In this document: one piece after another, positions 61,360-64,000 of the stretch | How positions within the stretch are numbered: the first letter of the stretch is position 1 | How the letters are laid out: the number at the start of each line of letters is the position of its first letter | Assembly: GCF_002531825.1 (NCBI RefSeq) | Contig: NZ_NWSX01000024.1 | Coordinates: 1-64,000, forward strand | Direction: 5' to 3' | Length of the DNA: 64,000 nucleotides | DNA from: Rhizobium sp. J15 | Lineage (GTDB): Bacteria; Pseudomonadota; Alphaproteobacteria; Rhizobiales; Rhizobiaceae | Made by a program: the position numbers and the translations under genes | Notes under the pieces: generated by a model | Told to the model about the DNA's origin: nothing | Seen by the model: only the letters and a program-made list of their open reading frames with translations | Database searches by the model: none

Positions 61360-62148
61360 TCAGTCGAGACGCATGTCGATGCCGCACTTCGCCATATAAT
61401 GCTTGGCTTCGCCGACGGAATAGGTGCCGAAGTGGAAGATCGAGGCGGCGAGCACCGCATTGGCATGGCCTTCCTTCACGCCGGCGACGAGATCGTCGAG
61501 ATCGCCGACGCCGCCGGAGGCGATGACCGGCACGCGCACCGAATCGGCGATCGCCCGCGTCAGTTCCAGATCGTAGCCGACCTTGGTGCCGTCGCGGTCC
61601 ATCGAGGTGACCAGCAGTTCGCCGGCGCCGCGCGCCACCATTTTCTGGGCAAATTCGATGGCGTCGATGCCGGTCGCGTTGCGGCCGCCATGCGTATAGA
61701 TTTCCCAGGCGCTAAGATTGTCGCCGCCGACCGCCTGCGTGCGCCGGCGCTTGGCATCGATCGAGACGACGATGCACTGGTCGCCGAACTTGTCGGCCGC
61801 CTCGGCGACGAAATCAGGATTGCTGACGGCCGCCGAATTGATCGAGACCTTGTCGGCGCCGCAAAGAAGGAGCTTGCGGATATCGGCGATGGTGCGCACG
61901 CCGCCGCCAACCGTCAGCGGCATGAAGCACTGGTCGGCCGTGCGCGACACGACGTCGAAGATCGTCTCGCGATTGTCCGAAGACGCGGTGATGTCGAGGA
62001 AGCAGAGTTCATCGGCGCCGGCCGCGTCATAGGCTTTCGCCGCCTCGACGGGGTCGCCGGCATCGACGAGATTGAGGAAGTTGACGCCCTTGACGACGCG
62101 GCCGTCCTTGACGTCGAGGCAGGGGATGACACGGGCCTTAAGGGTCAT
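61360..62148 (-). CDS. hisF: Imidazole glycerol phosphate synthase, cyclase subunit
   Basis: A 262-residue TIM barrel that, with HisH, makes imidazole glycerol phosphate and AICAR. RVIPCLDVKDGRVVKGVNF has the catalytic aspartate (D11), with ITASSDNRET, LTVGGGVRTIADIRKLL and the second phosphate site VIASGGVGDLDDL. Its start overlaps the hisA stop by one base. Confidence 0.98.
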   Translation of the reverse strand: MTLKARVIPCLDVKDGRVVKGVNFLNLVDAGDPVEAAKAYDAAGADELCFLDITASSDNRETIFDVVSRTADQCFMPLTVGGGVRTIADIRKLLLCGADKVSINSAAVSNPDFVAEAADKFGDQCIVVSIDAKRRRTQAVGGDNLSAWEIYTHGGRNATGIDAIEFAQKMVARGAGELLVTSMDRDGTKVGYDLELTRAIADSVRVPVIASGGVGDLDDLVAGVKEGHANAVLAASIFHFGTYSVGEAKHYMAKCGIDMRLD

Positions 62149-62894
62149 TACGCAGTCTCCTTGGCCCTGCTGGCCTTGATCAGCGCCAGCGCTTCCGCCG
62201 GATCGATCCGGCCGTCGTAAAGCGCACGGCCCGAGATCGCTCCTTCGAGCTTCTGTGCGTCGGGCTGCAGCATGCGCTCGATGTCTTCGATGGAGGCAAG
62301 GCCGCCCGAAGCGATGACGGGGATGGAGACGGCGTCGGCAAGCTCCAGCGTCGACGCCCAGTTGATACCGGTCAGGATCCCGTCGCGGTCGATATCGGTG
62401 TAGATGATCGCGGCAACGCCAGCGCCCTCGAATTTCCTGGCGAGCTCGATGATGCCGAGTTCGGAAGCTTCAGCCCAACCCTCGACGGCTACCTTGCCGC
62501 CCTTGGCATCGATGCCGACGGCGACGCGGCCGGGAAATTTCCGGCAGGCCTCGATGACCAGCTCAGGATTTCTGACCGCGACAGTGCCGAGAATGACGCG
62601 GCGCAGGCCGCGCGACAGCCAGGCTTCGATATGATCGAGCGTGCGGATGCCGCCACCGAGCTGCACCGGATTCTTGGTCGCCTTCAGGATCGCCTCGACG
62701 GCATCGCCATTGGCCGAATGTCCCGCAAAGGCGCCGTCGAGATCGACCACGTGCAGCCATTCGAAACCCTGGTCTTCGAAGGATTTCGCCTGGGCGGCCG
62801 GATCGGTGTTGTAGACCGTCGCCTGCTGCATGTCGCCGAGCTTCAGGCGGACGCATTGGCCGCCCTTCAGGTCGATCGCGGGAAAAAGGATCAT
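62148..62894 (-). CDS. hisA: ProFAR isomerase
   Basis: A 248-residue TIM barrel that isomerises ProFAR to PRFAR in histidine synthesis. ILFPAIDLKGGQCVRL has the catalytic aspartate; PVQLGGGIRTLDHIEAWL and YTDIDRDGILTGIN and VIASGGLASIEDIERM complete the pattern. Start ATG at 62894, six bases after an uncharacterised membrane-protein gene. Confidence 0.97.
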   Translation of the reverse strand: MILFPAIDLKGGQCVRLKLGDMQQATVYNTDPAAQAKSFEDQGFEWLHVVDLDGAFAGHSANGDAVEAILKATKNPVQLGGGIRTLDHIEAWLSRGLRRVILGTVAVRNPELVIEACRKFPGRVAVGIDAKGGKVAVEGWAEASELGIIELARKFEGAGVAAIIYTDIDRDGILTGINWASTLELADAVSIPVIASGGLASIEDIERMLQPDAQKLEGAISGRALYDGRIDPAEALALIKASRAKETA

Positions 62895-62900
62895 GTCGTC

Positions 62901-63458
62901 TTACGTCCGTAAAGTGGTCGGTACCATCAGCGCATTCCACGCATCTACGATATCCGAGCGAAAAAAGACAGCGGCAATGGTGGCCGCGCCGAAAAGCAGA
63001 AGAAGGAGCAGGGCGACCGTGAAACCGGAACGCACCTGACGCCAGAAGCCCAGCCGCTTCTTCATCGATTTTTGGATGTCGCGCACTTCGCGCAGCGCCT
63101 CGCTGTTGACGGCGGCGAGCCGGATTTCCGGCTCCATCGCTTCGACATAGGTTTCGGCATAGCTCGAAAGGATCTGCGAGGCGCGGTCGCGCAGCGTATT
63201 GCGCAGGTCGGTCGAGAGATAATTGCTGCTGACGGCGGCAAGTTCCGCCTCATTGGGCGAGCGGCCGGCATTGCGCTTGCGGTAGCTGAGCACGAAATCG
63301 CGCTTCTGCCGCTCGTAAAGTGCGTAAGCGAGCAAGCCGATCAGGTCGTCCTCGCCTTCGATATAGAATTCCAGCACGGCCTCGGTGATGTCGCCGGCAT
63401 TGATGCCGTTGGCGCGCAGCTGCGAATTCTCGTTGCCGGCAAGGAATTCGTGGATCAT
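62901..63458 (-). CDS. Uncharacterised membrane-anchored protein in the his operon
   Basis: A 185-residue protein I do not recognise as a named family. Residues 1-145 are soluble and helical (ITEAVLEFYIEGEDDLIGLLAYALYERQKRDFVLSYRKR in parts), and one transmembrane segment (FTVALLLLLLFGAATIAAVFF) lies near residues 145-167. It lies between hisA and another small gene, with a 4 bp overlap to the latter, so it is probably co-transcribed with the his genes. Its link to histidine synthesis is unknown. Confidence 0.8.
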   Translation of the reverse strand: MIHEFLAGNENSQLRANGINAGDITEAVLEFYIEGEDDLIGLLAYALYERQKRDFVLSYRKRNAGRSPNEAELAAVSSNYLSTDLRNTLRDRASQILSSYAETYVEAMEPEIRLAAVNSEALREVRDIQKSMKKRLGFWRQVRSGFTVALLLLLLFGAATIAAVFFRSDIVDAWNALMVPTTLRT

Positions 63459-63637
63459 CGGTCCAGCCTTTCTTTCAACGCCTTGGCCGCATTGGAAAGC
63501 GCTCTTTTGTGGATGGCCACATCGACGCGGCGAATGATCGTCCCGTCGGGAAACCGGATATCCGAGAAGGGCGGCAGCCCCTCGCGAACGGGCTTCAGCA
63601 TGTAGAACACCTTGCCTGATTTCCGCGAAGCCGGCAT
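63455..63637 (-). CDS. Small uncharacterised protein in the his operon
   Basis: A 60-residue basic protein (MPASRKSGKVFYMLKPVREGL...), no signal peptide and no membrane segment. It lies 52 bp after hisH and overlaps the next gene by 4 bp. I chose the ATG at 63637. The overlap and coding-like composition support a real gene; no function can be given. Confidence 0.65.
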   Translation of the reverse strand: MPASRKSGKVFYMLKPVREGLPPFSDIRFPDGTIIRRVDVAIHKRALSNAAKALKERLDR

Positions 63638-63689
63638 CGAGCGAACTCCTGTTCCGCCGTTTCCATAAAGGGAAAATAAGGCGGCCGTA

Positions 63690-64000
63690 TTACGGGTTCC
63701 AGCGCAGGAAATTGGCAATCAGCGCCAGGCCGAGCTTCTGGCTCTTTTCCGGGTGGAACTGTGCCCCGACCATGTTGTCGCGCCCGACGAGAGCGGTCAT
63801 CGGCCCGCCATAGTCGACGGTCGCGATGACGTCGCCGGCATTTTGCGCGGCAAGATGATAGGAATGGACGAAATAGGCGTGCAGTCCCTGCGGCCCGGTT
63901 GGAATGCCGTCGAGCAGGGGATGTTCGCGCTTCAGGTCGAGCGTGTTCCAGCCGATCTGCGGGATCTTGAGCGTGGGATCACTGGGCGTCATCTCGACGA
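63690..64000 (-). CDS. hisH: Imidazole glycerol phosphate synthase, glutaminase subunit (partial)
   Basis: The C-terminal half of HisH, a class I glutamine amidotransferase that supplies ammonia to HisF. PQIGWNTLDLKREHPLL, YFVHSYHLAA, DYGGPMTALVGRDNMVGAQFHPEKSQKLGLALIANFLRWNP (in parts) contain the catalytic histidine and glutamate (FHPEKSQ). The N-terminal part with the nucleophilic cysteine lies beyond the right edge of the window; the internal methionine at 63992 is not the start. Confidence 0.95.
   Translation of the reverse strand, partial: VEMTPSDPTLKIPQIGWNTLDLKREHPLLDGIPTGPQGLHAYFVHSYHLAAQNAGDVIATVDYGGPMTALVGRDNMVGAQFHPEKSQKLGLALIANFLRWNP

Overview
The window looks like chromosomal DNA of a Rhizobiaceae member, most likely the genus Rhizobium (R. 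etli / R. leguminosarum type). This rests on inference: GC-rich coding sequence, the ChvG/ChvI sensor pair beside pckA, gene order I remember from rhizobial chromosomes, a DivL-type tyrosine kinase, and four Rhizobium intergenic mosaic elements (RIME). I see no phage, transposase, CRISPR array, tRNA or rRNA. Almost everything is core housekeeping, and the main interest is the replication origin and its surroundings.

Left part (1-17.1 kb). An orphan flagellin and a propionyl-CoA synthetase lie on the minus strand, followed by a RIME copy and a YggS-type PLP protein. The leuS-lptE-holA operon on the plus strand meets parB-parA head-on (convergent). From there to 17.1 kb every gene (parB, parA, rsmG, mnmG, mnmE, rho, hemJ, hemE) is on the minus strand. 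Centromere-like parS sites lie at 10633 (perfect), 12630 and 18952, with a weaker one at 1416.

The 400 bp gap 17100-17499 between hemE and the PPDK-regulator gene has an AT-rich stretch, two perfect DnaA boxes, degenerate boxes and several GANTC sites, and is the probable oriC. To its right PPDK regulator-maf-aroE-coaE-dnaQ run on the plus strand, so both flanks are transcribed away from the origin.

Middle (21-39 kb). secB and fxsA face a plus-strand run of a Tim44-domain gene, mltA, an Smr gene, an XRE regulator and gyrB, closed by a bidirectional terminator. Then come a nitroreductase, a second RIME, a DUF2218 gene, a glutathionyl-hydroquinone reductase, an FAH-family enzyme, intracellular PHB depolymerase phaZ, a DUF2852 gene, a zinc metallopeptidase, and trpF-trpB-trpA-accD-folC.

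Right part (39-64 kb), mostly minus strand. One block runs divL, a TsaE-AmgK fusion, a MurU-type nucleotidyltransferase, addB, addA, trxA: cell-cycle control, tRNA modification, cell-wall recycling and recombination repair. Upstream of it lie ahcY with a perfect operator palindrome, and the cluster chvI-chvG-hprK-EIIA-HPr, in which a permease-less phosphotransferase system sits with an envelope/acid two-component system. pckA is divergent from chvI. After arfB, alkB and a fourth RIME, the window ends in hisH-(two unknown genes)-hisA-hisF-hisE-coaA on the minus strand, with hisH cut by the window edge.
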